Assembly (NCBI GenBank): GCA_019746355.1
Contig: JAIESC010000240.1
Coordinates: forward strand, 1-64,000
Direction: 5' to 3'
DNA from: Xanthobacteraceae bacterium
GTDB lineage: Bacteria > Pseudomonadota > Alphaproteobacteria > Rhizobiales > Xanthobacteraceae
DNA length: 64,000 nt
The notes beneath the pieces are model-generated. The model saw only the letters and a list, made by a program, of their open reading frames with translations. It did no database searches and had not been told where the DNA came from. Positions 35,335 through 43,748 of the stretch are shown here, piece by piece (the first letter of the stretch is position 1; every line of letters starts with the position of its first letter). Position numbers and translations under genes: made by a program.

Positions 35335-36612
35335 GTGAAGGTTCTCGTGGTCGTCGGTGTCTATTCAGGTCTCGCGGACTCGCTGGCGTCCGGCCAGTGG
35401 CGGCCGCGCGGTGTGCCGGCGGTGTACAGGCTCTTGGAAGGGCTCGCGGCACGGCGCGACCTCGCGCCGGGCTTCGTGTTTCTGTCGCGCGACTTCGATC
35501 CGCGGTTTGCCGCGGCGAAGCGGCTGAGCCTTGCGCCGCTCGGCGACCGCGTCTGGATCCTGCCGTGGCGACGCTGGCCGCTGTTCGACCGGCTGGGACT
35601 CGGAAGCACGCTCCGGGAGATCGAGCAGGCGCTTCGCGTGCTGCTGATCGCGATGCGGCTCCGTCCGGATGTGGCTTACTGCGCCAACACGGCGTTCGTC
35701 GGCGCGAGCCTGATGGCGCGGTTCGGCGTCGCGCCGGTGCTGCTGCGCTTCCTCGGATTGTTTCCGGTGCATCGCCGGATGGCGGAGCGTCAGGGGCACG
35801 GCCTGGCGCGCTGGTTCTACCGCGCGCCGTTCGCGCGGGCGATCTGCACGCTGGAGGGAAGCGGCGCCGAATACTACCTGCCGAAGCTTCTGAAGCCCGG
35901 CGTTCCTCACGACGTGCTGCTCAACGGCGTCGACCGCGCGGATATCGATCGCGATGCGGTCGCGACGGTGAAGGCGAAGTACGGACTCGGCGGCAGGCCG
36001 GTGATCGGTTTTCTCGGACGGCTCGAGTCGTCCAAGGGCTGCGACGATTTCGTTGAGTCGCTGGTGCGGCTCGAGGCGCTGCGGCCTGGCGTCTTCGCAG
36101 GCCTGATCGTGGGCGACGGCTCGATGCGGCAACAGCTCGAACGGCGCGTCGCGGAGGCGGGCTTGTCGTCGCGGGTGCGCTTCGCCGGCGCGGTGCCGCA
36201 CCAGGACGTCGCCGCCCATCTCGGCGCGTTCGATGTGTATGTGTCGCTCAACCTGTTCGGCAACCTGTCGAACGCCAACCTCGAAGCGATGGCGGCCGGG
36301 CGCTGCATGCTGGTGGTCGCGGGCGAGCCGCGCGACCACATCGACGACGTCACCGACCGGCTCGTGCCGGCGTCGGTCGTCGAGCGCGTGCCACGCCAGG
36401 ACTTGGCCGGCGGGCTTGCGAAGGCGTTGGCCGGTTTGCTGGACCGGCCGGGCGAGATCGCCCGCCGCGCCGAGGCGACCGGAAAGCTTGCGGCGACGCT
36501 TGTTTCGGGCTGGAACGAGCGCGTCGCACACGAAATCTCGCTCATTCTGGCCGCGGCCGGCGTGAGGACTGAGCCGAGGACTGAACCGGCGCCGGGTAAG
36601 AGGATTGCATGA
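35335..36612 (+). CDS. Family 4-type (GT-B) glycosyltransferase
   Basis: 425 residues from GTG 35335. The C-terminal GT-B half shows VIGFLGRLESSKGCDDFVESL (~221-241), GLIVGDGSMRQQLER, RVRFAGAVPHQDVAAHLGAFDVYVS and NANLEAMAAGRCMLVV, the EX7E-type pattern. The N-terminal VKVLVVVGVYSG is the acceptor-side Rossmann fold. Likely adds one sugar of the repeat unit; donor unknown. The stop overlaps the next gene by 4 bp. Confidence 0.88.
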   Translation: MKVLVVVGVYSGLADSLASGQWRPRGVPAVYRLLEGLAARRDLAPGFVFLSRDFDPRFAAAKRLSLAPLGDRVWILPWRRWPLFDRLGLGSTLREIEQALRVLLIAMRLRPDVAYCANTAFVGASLMARFGVAPVLLRFLGLFPVHRRMAERQGHGLARWFYRAPFARAICTLEGSGAEYYLPKLLKPGVPHDVLLNGVDRADIDRDAVATVKAKYGLGGRPVIGFLGRLESSKGCDDFVESLVRLEALRPGVFAGLIVGDGSMRQQLERRVAEAGLSSRVRFAGAVPHQDVAAHLGAFDVYVSLNLFGNLSNANLEAMAAGRCMLVVAGEPRDHIDDVTDRLVPASVVERVPRQDLAGGLAKALAGLLDRPGEIARRAEATGKLAATLVSGWNERVAHEISLILAAAGVRTEPRTEPAPGKRIA

Positions 36613-37664
36613 GTGGAAGTGACAAGGTGCGCGTAGCGCTGGTCGGTGTCGGATATTGGGGGCCGAACCTCGCCCGCAACATCGGGCAATGCCCCGGTGC
36701 GCGGTTTGCCGGCGTCTGCGACCGCGACGGCGCGCGGGCCAAGTCTGCCGCGGCTCCGCATCAGGGCGCGTTCGCCGATACCAATTTTGCCGCGACGTTG
36801 GCGCGGCCCGACGTCGATGCCGTGGTGCTGGCGACGCCGTCCGGCCTGCACTACGAGCAGACCAAGGCGGCGCTGCAGGCCGGCAAGCATGTGATGGTGG
36901 AGAAGCCGCTCGCGCACACCGCGCAGGAGGCGACCGAGCTGGTGCAGCTCGCCGCCAAGGCCAACCGCGTGCTGATGGTCGGCCACACGTTCCTCTACAA
37001 CAACGTCGTGCGCGACGTGAAACGCCGCATCGACGGCGGCGAGCTCGGCACGGTGCGCTACATCTACGCCCAGCGCCTCAATCTCGGACGCTTCCGCACC
37101 GACTCCGACGTGATGTGGACGCTCGCGCCGCACGACGTGTCGATCCTCAATATGTGGCTCGACGCGCGGCCGGTCCGCGTCAGCGCGCGCGGCTATTCGT
37201 ATATCTATCCGAAGTCCGGCGTGGCCGAGGTCGCCTTCGTGCATCTCGAGTATCCGGACGGGCGCTCGGCGCACCTGCATCTGTCCTGGCTCGATCCGCA
37301 GAAGCGGCGCGAGATGGTGATCGTCGGCAGCGACAAGATGTTGGTCTATGACGACGGCAATCCCGACGCGCACATCCAGCTCTACGACAAGAAGGCGGAG
37401 GCCGAGCATCAGGGTGAGCTCAAGGACTTCGCCGACTTCACCACGCGGCTGCGCGCCGGCGATCTCGTCATTCCCAACATCCGGCTGGTCGAGCCGCTGA
37501 AAGTCGAGATCGCCCATTTCATCGAATGCATCGCGCAGGGCAAGAAGCCGATCACTGATGGTGTTCATGGCCTCGATGTCGTGACCGTCCTCGAATGCGC
37601 GTCGCGTTCGATGGCGGCCGACGGCAAGTTCCTGGACATCGAATATCCGAGCATCACTGGCTGA
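36609..37664 (+). CDS. Gfo/Idh/MocA dehydrogenase, WbpB/WlbA-like (first copy)
   Basis: 351 residues with NAD-binding VALVGVGYWGPNLARNIG (9-26), the family EKP motif in VMVEKPLAHTAQEA (~97) and YIYAQRLNLGRFRTDSDVMW. WbpB/WlbA oxidises C3 of UDP-GlcNAc uronate before transamination. The following genes are a DegT aminotransferase and a hexapeptide acetyltransferase, the same order as wbpB-E-D-like modules for UDP-2,3-diacetamido sugars. The 6-dehydrogenase WbpA is not seen in the window. Confidence 0.82.
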   Translation: MSGSDKVRVALVGVGYWGPNLARNIGQCPGARFAGVCDRDGARAKSAAAPHQGAFADTNFAATLARPDVDAVVLATPSGLHYEQTKAALQAGKHVMVEKPLAHTAQEATELVQLAAKANRVLMVGHTFLYNNVVRDVKRRIDGGELGTVRYIYAQRLNLGRFRTDSDVMWTLAPHDVSILNMWLDARPVRVSARGYSYIYPKSGVAEVAFVHLEYPDGRSAHLHLSWLDPQKRREMVIVGSDKMLVYDDGNPDAHIQLYDKKAEAEHQGELKDFADFTTRLRAGDLVIPNIRLVEPLKVEIAHFIECIAQGKKPITDGVHGLDVVTVLECASRSMAADGKFLDIEYPSITG

Positions 37665-37679
37665 GGTAGCAATCCATTC

Positions 37680-38801
37680 ATGAGTGCCCAATCCAAAATC
37701 CCCATGGTCGATCTCCGCGCGCAGTACGAGGCGCATCGCGCGGAATTTGATGCGGCGCTGTCCGGCGTGCTCACCGCGTCGTCGTTCGTCGGCGGTCCGG
37801 ACCTCAAGGCCTTCGAGGAGGAGTTCGCGAAGTTCTGTGGCGGCGGCGTCACGGTCGGCTGCGGCAACGGCACCGATGCGATCGAGCTCGCTCTGCAGGC
37901 GCTGCTCGGGCAGGGCGACGGGACCGGCGAGGTCGTCACGGTGTCCAACACCTTCATCGCGACCGCCGAGGCGGTCACCTCGGCGGGCTACCGGCCGGTG
38001 TTCGTCGACGTGCTGCCGGGCACCCAGGTGATGGACCCGGACGCGCTCGCCGCGGCGATCGGGCCGAAGACGCGGGCGGTCCTGCCGGTGCATCTGTTCG
38101 GCCAGATGGCGCCGATGGACACCATCATGGCGCTCGCGCAGAAGCACGGCCTGAAGGTGGTCGAGGACGCGGCGCAGGCGCACGGCGCGTCATGGAAGGG
38201 CAAGGGGCCCGGCCAGTGGGGCGATGCTGCGACCTTCAGCTTCTTTCCCGGCAAGAACCTCGGCGCCTGGGGTGACGGCGGCGCGGTGTTCTCGCGCGAC
38301 GCCGCGGTCGCCAAGCGGCTTCGCATGCGCGCCAATCACGGCCGCACCGACAAGTATCTGCACGAGTTCGAGGGCCGCAATTCGCGGCTCGACGGCCTGC
38401 ATGCGGCGATCCTGCGGGTGAAGCTCCGTCACCTGCCGGAATGGAACAAGGCCCGGCGGCAGGTGGCGGCGTGGTACGACGAGCTCCTGGCCGGCAACTC
38501 GATCGTCTGCCCGACCACGCACCGCGACGCCGAGCACGTGTTCCACCTCTATGTGATCGAGGTGGAGGATCGCGACCGCGTGCTGGAGGAGCTGCAGAAG
38601 CGCGGCATCGGCGCGGGCGTGCACTATCCGGTGCCGCTGCACGAGCAGCCCGCCTTCAAGGACCGCGGCCACCGGCCGGAGGATTTCCCGGTCACGTCGG
38701 CGACCGCGCGGCGCATCCTGTCGCTGCCGATGTTCCCGGAGATGACCCGCGCCCAGGTCGAGCGGGTCGCCACGAACGTCATCGAGCTGGTCCGGGCATG
38801 A
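37680..38801 (+). CDS. DegT/DnrJ/EryC1/StrS PLP aminotransferase, WbpE-like
   Basis: 373 residues. The PLP Lys lies in FSFFPGKNLGAWGDGG (~187), with VVEDAAQAHGASWKG before it and FEGRNSRLDGLHAAILRVKL after. Transfers an amino group to a keto nucleotide sugar, here probably the 3-keto product of the preceding dehydrogenase. Overlaps the next gene by 4 bp (ATGA). Confidence 0.9.
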   Translation: MSAQSKIPMVDLRAQYEAHRAEFDAALSGVLTASSFVGGPDLKAFEEEFAKFCGGGVTVGCGNGTDAIELALQALLGQGDGTGEVVTVSNTFIATAEAVTSAGYRPVFVDVLPGTQVMDPDALAAAIGPKTRAVLPVHLFGQMAPMDTIMALAQKHGLKVVEDAAQAHGASWKGKGPGQWGDAATFSFFPGKNLGAWGDGGAVFSRDAAVAKRLRMRANHGRTDKYLHEFEGRNSRLDGLHAAILRVKLRHLPEWNKARRQVAAWYDELLAGNSIVCPTTHRDAEHVFHLYVIEVEDRDRVLEELQKRGIGAGVHYPVPLHEQPAFKDRGHRPEDFPVTSATARRILSLPMFPEMTRAQVERVATNVIELVRA

Positions 38802-39406
38802 GCCGGGGCGCGAAAATCCATCCTTCGGCCGACGTGTCGCCGGACGCGAAGCTCGGCGACGGCGTCCGCGTCTGGCAGAACTGCGTGGTGATGGCGGGGG
38901 CCGAGATCGGCGACGGCAGCCAGCTTTCAGCGAATGTGTTCGTCGAGGGCAAGGTCCGCCTCGGCAGGAACGTGAAGGTCAAGAACAACGTCTCACTCTA
39001 CGACGGCGTGGTGCTGCAGGACGACGTGTTCGTGGGCCCGAGCGCGGTGTTCACCAACGTGCTGACGCCGCGCAGCCGCTGGCCGCGCAAGCATGACTTC
39101 CGCGACACCGTGGTGCAGCAGGGCGCGACCATCGGCGCCAATGCGGTCGTGGTCTGCGGCGTGACGATCGGCCCGTCGGCGCTGATCGGCGCGGGCTCGG
39201 TGGTCACGCGCGATGTCGCGGCGTTCACCGTCGTCACCGGCAATCCGGCGCGGCAGACCAACTTCGTCTGCCTGTGCGGCGTGCTGCTCCCCGAGGCGCG
39301 GCTCGCCTCGGCCGGCGACGCGCTGAGCTGCACGGCCTGCGGCTCGTCCTATCGTCGCGGCGCGAAGGAGCTCGTGCCGCAGAAGCTCGCCGATCCTCCG
39401 GCTTGA
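38798..39406 (+). CDS. Hexapeptide N-acetyltransferase (WbpD/WlbB-like) with C-terminal Cys motif
   Basis: 202 residues from ATG 38798. Left-handed beta-helix repeats (KIHPSADVSPDAKLGDGVRV, GSQLSANVFVEGKVRLGRN, GATIGANAVVVCGVTIGPSA) match WbpD-type UDP-3-amino sugar acetyltransferases. The tail has VCLCGVLL and CTACGSS, a CxC/CxxC pair suggesting a small metal site, seen in some WlbB homologues. Completes the WbpB-E-D-like trio. Confidence 0.85.
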   Translation: MSRGAKIHPSADVSPDAKLGDGVRVWQNCVVMAGAEIGDGSQLSANVFVEGKVRLGRNVKVKNNVSLYDGVVLQDDVFVGPSAVFTNVLTPRSRWPRKHDFRDTVVQQGATIGANAVVVCGVTIGPSALIGAGSVVTRDVAAFTVVTGNPARQTNFVCLCGVLLPEARLASAGDALSCTACGSSYRRGAKELVPQKLADPPA

Positions 39407-39426
39407 CGAAAACCAGGCTCGACTGA

Positions 39427-40476
39427 ATGAACAATCTTCAAGACAAGAGCGGTGGCATGACCGGTTTTTATTCGCCATTTCCCGATCTGAACGGGGCTTC
39501 CATCCTGGTGACCGGGGCGACCGGCTCGTTCGGCAAGGCCTTTGTCGGCCGCGTGCTGGAGAAATTCGAGCCGCGGCGCCTCGTCATCTTCTCGCGCGAC
39601 GAGCTGAAGCAGTACGAGATGGCACAGGTCTTCTCGCACCCGAGCCTGCGCTATTTCATCGGCGACGTGCGCGACCAGTCGCGGCTCGACATGGCGTTTC
39701 ACGGCATCGACACCGTGATCCACGCCGCGGCGCTGAAGCATGTGCCGATCGCCGAATACAACCCGTTCGAATGCGTGCAGACCAACATCATCGGCACCGA
39801 GAATGTGGTGCGGGCGGCGCTCACCTGCGGCGTCCGGCGCGTCATCACGCTGTCGACCGACAAGGCGGTCAGCCCGATCAATCTCTACGGCGCGACCAAG
39901 CTCGCGGCCGACAAGATCACCATTGCGGCGAACCACCTGAGCGGCGGCCGGCCGACGCGGTTCTCGGTGGTGCGCTATGGCAACGTCTCGGCGTCGCGCG
40001 GCAGCGTGCTGCCGTTCTTCAAGCAGCTTGCGGCGAACGGCGCGAAAGAGCTGCCGATCACCGATCCGCGCATGACGCGGTTCTGGATCACGCTGCCGGA
40101 AGCGGTCGATTTCGTGCTGTCGAGCCTGGTACTGATGGAGGGCGGCGAGATCTTCGTGCCGAAGATCCCGAGCCTGCGCGTGGTCGATCTCGCCAAGGCG
40201 GTGGCGCCGCAACTGCCGCACAAGACCGTCGGCATCCGGCCCGGCGAGAAGCTGCACGAGGCGATGGTGACCGTCGACGATGCGCCGCACACGTTCGATC
40301 TCGGCGACCGCTATGTCATCGAGCCGAGCTTTGCCACGGCCGAGCGCAAGAGCTTCCGCGATCGCGGCGGCAAGGCGGTGCCCGAGGGCTTCAGCTACAC
40401 CAGCGAGCGCAACGACAGCTGGCTCGGCGCGGCCGAGCTCACCGCGCTCGCCAGTAGCACCGTCATCACCGCCTGA
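39427..40476 (+). CDS. pseB: UDP-GlcNAc 4,6-dehydratase (inverting), PseB type
   Basis: 349 residues; soluble extended SDR. Cofactor loop SILVTGATGSFGKAFVGRVL (~25-44), FSRDELKQYEMAQ, HAAALKHVPIAEYNPFE and the active site STDKAVSPINLYGATKLAAD with the classical Tyr-X3-Lys, as in PseB/FlaA1. Makes UDP-2-acetamido-2,6-dideoxy-arabino-hexos-4-ulose for pseudaminate-type sugars. No separate PseC or PseH gene follows; a reductase and deacetylase do. The DegT aminotransferase 37680 might act as PseC. Confidence 0.9.
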   Translation: MNNLQDKSGGMTGFYSPFPDLNGASILVTGATGSFGKAFVGRVLEKFEPRRLVIFSRDELKQYEMAQVFSHPSLRYFIGDVRDQSRLDMAFHGIDTVIHAAALKHVPIAEYNPFECVQTNIIGTENVVRAALTCGVRRVITLSTDKAVSPINLYGATKLAADKITIAANHLSGGRPTRFSVVRYGNVSASRGSVLPFFKQLAANGAKELPITDPRMTRFWITLPEAVDFVLSSLVLMEGGEIFVPKIPSLRVVDLAKAVAPQLPHKTVGIRPGEKLHEAMVTVDDAPHTFDLGDRYVIEPSFATAERKSFRDRGGKAVPEGFSYTSERNDSWLGAAELTALASSTVITA

Positions 40477-40489
40477 CGCCGACGGCCGC

Positions 40490-41407
40490 GTGGCAACACC
40501 CGCAAAATTGCTGCTGACCGGCGCGTCGGGTTTTCTCGGCGCGACGCTGCTGCCGCGTCTCGCGGCGGACTTCGCGGTAGCGCCGCTGTCGCGCCGAGGC
40601 GGGGCGGGCTTTGTTGCGGCCGATCTGACAGAGGCTGCGGCGGTGACGCGCGCGCTGCGCGAGGCGCGGCCGGAGATCGTCGTTCACGCCGCGGCCTGGA
40701 CCTCGGTCGACGGCTGCGAGCGCGACCAGCCGCAGGCCTATGCGCAGAACGTCATGGCGACGTTGAACCTGGTCGAAGCCTGCGCCGCGCTCACGCCCGC
40801 ACCGATGATCGTCTACGTCTCGACCGACCAGTTCTATGACGGCGCCGGGCCGCACGCCGAGGACGGCCCGGTCACCCCGCGCAACGTCTACGCGCTGACC
40901 AAGCTCTGGGCCGAAGGCATCGTGCTGCGCGCGGCGGGCGCGCTGGTGTTGCGCAGCAACTTCTTCGGTATCGGACGCAAGCCCGGCGAGGGGCTGGCCG
41001 GCTGGCTGCTGGAGAGCCTTGCCGCAGGGAAGCCCGTGACGGTGTTCGACGACGTGCTGTTCAACCCGCTTTATCTCGAGGACTACGCCGATCTGCTGAT
41101 CGAGCTGATCCGCGCCCGCGCGCATGGCGTGGTCAACCTCGGCGCGGACGGCGAGGGGCCGAGCAAGGCGGCCTTTGCCTATGCGCTGGCGGAGCGGTTC
41201 GGTATATCGGCCGCGAGCGCGAGCCGCGGCTCCGTCGAGAACCTCAAGCTCGCGGCGGTCCGTCCGAAGGACATGCGGATGGATGTCGCGCGGCTGCGAG
41301 CCCTGCTGCCCGGACGGACAATCCCGACGGTGGCCTCAGGGATCGATCGCATGAAGCGCGATGCAGACCGCGCAGGCGGCAGCGGGCGCAAGGAGAACCG
41401 GGCATGA
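40490..41407 (+). CDS. RmlD-like nucleotide-sugar SDR reductase
   Basis: About 305 residues from GTG 40490. LLLTGASGFLGATLLPRLAA (7-26), VVHAAAWTSVDGCERDQPQA and STDQFYDGAGP with NVYALTKLWAEG (Tyr-X3-Lys) follow the dTDP-4-dehydrorhamnose reductase pattern. It may reduce the 4-keto product of PseB or act on a later intermediate. The stop overlaps the deacetylase gene by 4 bp. Confidence 0.85.
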   Translation: MATPAKLLLTGASGFLGATLLPRLAADFAVAPLSRRGGAGFVAADLTEAAAVTRALREARPEIVVHAAAWTSVDGCERDQPQAYAQNVMATLNLVEACAALTPAPMIVYVSTDQFYDGAGPHAEDGPVTPRNVYALTKLWAEGIVLRAAGALVLRSNFFGIGRKPGEGLAGWLLESLAAGKPVTVFDDVLFNPLYLEDYADLLIELIRARAHGVVNLGADGEGPSKAAFAYALAERFGISAASASRGSVENLKLAAVRPKDMRMDVARLRALLPGRTIPTVASGIDRMKRDADRAGGSGRKENRA

Positions 41408-42108
41408 GCTTCTCTTCCTCCGAGCGGCTCCTGGTGATAGCCGCGCATCCTGACGACGAGACGCTCGGCTGCGGCGGCACCATCGCCCGGTTCCGGCAGG
41501 CCGGCGCCGCGGTGCGCGTGGTCTGTCTCGCGGAAGGCACCTCGGTGCGGTTTCCGCGCGCGGAGATCGAAGGCGCGAAAGCGAGGGCGGCGCTTGCCGA
41601 ACGCGAGGGCAACGCGAAGAAGGCGGTGGCCCTGCTCGGCGTTGTGGATGGCGAATTGTTCCTCGACTGGCGGGTGTGCTGCGAGCTCGACACCATGCCG
41701 CAGGTCGAGCTGGTCAGGGCTATCGAACGTCATGTGCGCGAGTTCCGCCCGACCCGGCTCTATACCCACGCGGCCTCCGACACCAATGTGGATCACCGTG
41801 CAGTCCATTGGGCGGCGCTGACCGCGGCGCGGCCGCTGTGGCCCGGCCTGAAGCAGATCGCGGCGTTCGAGGTTCCCTCCAGCACCGACTGGAATCCATC
41901 GGCGCCGTTTGCCCCGACGCTGTTCGTCGATATCAGCGAGACCATCAAGACTAAGCTTGCGGCTGCTGCCGCCTATGGCAGCGAGATGCCGGCGCCGCCG
42001 CATTCGCGCTCGATCGAGAGCCTCGAAGCGCTGGCGCGGATGCGCGGCAGCCAGGCCGGCGTGATGTACGCCGAGGGCTTCCAGCTGCTCCGCGGGCTGG
42101 AGGGCTGA
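41404..42108 (+). CDS. PIG-L/LmbE-family deacetylase
   Basis: 234 residues. The zinc motif AHPDDETLGCGG (14-25) and a distal TNVDHRAVHW are diagnostic. Removes N-acetyl groups from GlcNAc-type moieties. In a pseudaminate-like pathway it could free an amine for re-acylation, for example by the ACP-borne acyl group (inference). Four-bp overlap at its 5' end and 3-bp gap to pseG show tight coupling. Confidence 0.88.
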   Translation: MSFSSSERLLVIAAHPDDETLGCGGTIARFRQAGAAVRVVCLAEGTSVRFPRAEIEGAKARAALAEREGNAKKAVALLGVVDGELFLDWRVCCELDTMPQVELVRAIERHVREFRPTRLYTHAASDTNVDHRAVHWAALTAARPLWPGLKQIAAFEVPSSTDWNPSAPFAPTLFVDISETIKTKLAAAAAYGSEMPAPPHSRSIESLEALARMRGSQAGVMYAEGFQLLRGLEG

Positions 42109-42111
42109 TCG

Positions 42112-43131
42112 TTGGCGGTACTGTTCCGCTGCGATGCCGGGCGCGAAGACGGCCTTGGTCACGTGATGCGCTGCCTGACGCTGGCCGACGCGATGCGGGC
42201 GCGTGGCGAAATCGTGAGCTTCTGCACCCGGGTCGGGTCGCAGATGGCGGGTGCCGCGCGGGTCAAGGCGCGGGGCTTCGCCTGCCTCGACACCGATGAG
42301 CCTTGCGGCAGTCCGGCGGACATCGCGGAGCTCGGCGGGCTCGCGCGCGACATCCTGGTGGTGGACAGCCGTCGCTCGACGCCGCGCTCGGTCAATGCGC
42401 TGGCGAAGCAGGGCTTTACGGTCGTCATCGACGACGACGGCATGGTGGGGCTCGAGGCCGACGTGGTGATCAACACGGCGCTCGACGGTGCGGCGAGCCG
42501 CTATCCCGGACGCGACGGCCGTCCAGACCTGTTCGGGCCGCGCTTCAACCTGATCGATCCGGCGCTGTTTGCGGCGCGGCCGCTTGCGCCGGAGGCGCGA
42601 AGCCTGCTCGTGACGTTCGGCGGGGAAGACCCGTTTAATCACACGCGATGGGTGCTCGACAGTTTCGCCGCGATGTTCGCCGGCCTTCGGGTGACGGTCG
42701 TGATCGGTCCGGCGCATCCCGATGCTGCCTCGGCGCGAGCCGCCGCGGCGCGGATCGGCGCGACGGTGCTCGACGCGCCGCCGAACCTGACGGAGCACAT
42801 TCTTGGCTCCGACCTTGCGATCACCGCCGGCGGCATGACCTGCTACGAACTCGCCGCGGCTGGCGTTCCGATGCTGGCGCTCGGCATCGAGCCGCATCAG
42901 GAGCCGCTCATCGCGTCGTTTGCGTCGCGCGGTGCCTGCGTGTCGCTCGGCATGGGCTTCGACATCGATCCGGCACGGGCCGGCGACGCGTTGCGCCGCC
43001 TGCTCCGCGACAGCGCCGCGCGAAGCACGATGCGCGCCGCGCAGCAGTCGCTGTTCCCGGGACCGGGCGCGCCGCTGATCGCGGAGCGCATCAAGATGGC
43101 CTGGGCCGGCCGCTACGAGACGGCGCGCTAG
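42112..43131 (+). CDS. pseG: PseG/SpsG-type nucleotide-sugar hydrolase
   Basis: 339 residues from TTG 42112. FRCDAGREDGLGHVMRCLTLADAM is the N-terminal PseG signature (with catalytic His); LLVTFGGEDPFNHTRW and ITAGGMTCYELAAAGVPML complete the GT-B-like fold. PseG removes UDP from 2,4-diacetamido-trideoxy-altrose, giving the free sugar for a NeuB-family synthase. Last gene before the structured RNA candidate. Confidence 0.88.
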   Translation: MAVLFRCDAGREDGLGHVMRCLTLADAMRARGEIVSFCTRVGSQMAGAARVKARGFACLDTDEPCGSPADIAELGGLARDILVVDSRRSTPRSVNALAKQGFTVVIDDDGMVGLEADVVINTALDGAASRYPGRDGRPDLFGPRFNLIDPALFAARPLAPEARSLLVTFGGEDPFNHTRWVLDSFAAMFAGLRVTVVIGPAHPDAASARAAAARIGATVLDAPPNLTEHILGSDLAITAGGMTCYELAAAGVPMLALGIEPHQEPLIASFASRGACVSLGMGFDIDPARAGDALRRLLRDSAARSTMRAAQQSLFPGPGAPLIAERIKMAWAGRYETAR

Positions 43132-43748
43132 ACTAGCGTCGTGGGTCGCGTCTCCGCAACCTGTGGTTGAAATTTGGGATTGCGTCATTCCCGGGCTAGT
43201 GAACAATCACCTCTGCTCATTCGAGGGCGTCAACCGGTGATGCGTTTGGTGGAGCGGGGGGGAGGCGCCCGCGGGTTCGGTCTCATCAACCGGACACTCG
43301 GGGCGCCTCGGACCCCACTGCTGGGCAATGATAAGACCCATGTGCAGGGAGCCTGCTGTACTTCCGGTCGCCGGTTGTGACCGGAAAGCAAGCGTGGCCC
43401 GAGGTGTCTGAGGCCAGGCCTCGCGAAAATCGCCGTGGTGAAGCGCCGTGAGGCGCGCCGGCCCGCGTCAAGGGCCGGTGGTCCCTTCCGCTGAAGGGAC
43501 CGGCCCTACCGCAAGGCGGGCCACGGGTGCGGCGGCTTCCGCACCAGCGCTTCACTTCCCCTCGCCGGGAGGTGGCAACAAGAAGAAACGTTGCAAAGGT
43601 CGGGCGCCCCGCGCCGCGGCAACGAGAAACCGCATCCACGCCGGTTCACACGATCAGGGGACGACATGGTGGTTTGCAGCCGACAGAACTTTTCCGATCG
43701 GACCGGCCGGGGGCCACGCCCTGAGGCTCGAACGTTTCGCTGACGAGT
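43132..43748. other. 617-bp gap holding a structured RNA candidate
   Basis: No credible protein is encoded here; frames crossing it are disrupted or low-complexity. The central 360 nt (43240-43600) fold into a series of perfect helices and are listed separately. The flanks 43132-43239 and 43601-43748 hold nothing recognised; the right flank must include the ribosome-binding region of the next gene. Confidence 0.7.
43240..43600 (+). ncRNA. Candidate multi-helix structured RNA (or transcribed dispersed repeat)
   Basis: Perfect stems by eye: 43262-43270/43301-43309 (9 bp), 43362-43369/43379-43386 (8), 43400-43404/43419-43423 (5), 43443-43447/43452-43456 closed by GUGA (a GNRA tetraloop on the plus strand), 43458-43464/43472-43478 (7), 43480-43487/43494-43501 (8), 43502-43506/43518-43522 (5), 43526-43532/43539-43545 (7), 43575-43579/43590-43594 (5). 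Such ordered adjacent helices are not expected of a spacer. The GNRA loop favours the plus strand. It does not match tmRNA, RNase P, 6S or SRP RNA as I know them. I have an unverified impression that related sequence recurs between genes in Bradyrhizobium-like genomes. Confidence 0.6.

Noticed and set aside
35907..38183. 758-residue open frame on the minus strand
   Set aside because: Antisense to the glycosyltransferase, Gfo/Idh/MocA and DegT genes, with Arg/His-rich low-complexity translation and no motifs; a by-product of high GC.
41179..43206. 675-residue minus-strand open frame
   Set aside because: Antisense to RmlD-like, PIG-L and PseG genes, no recognisable motif.
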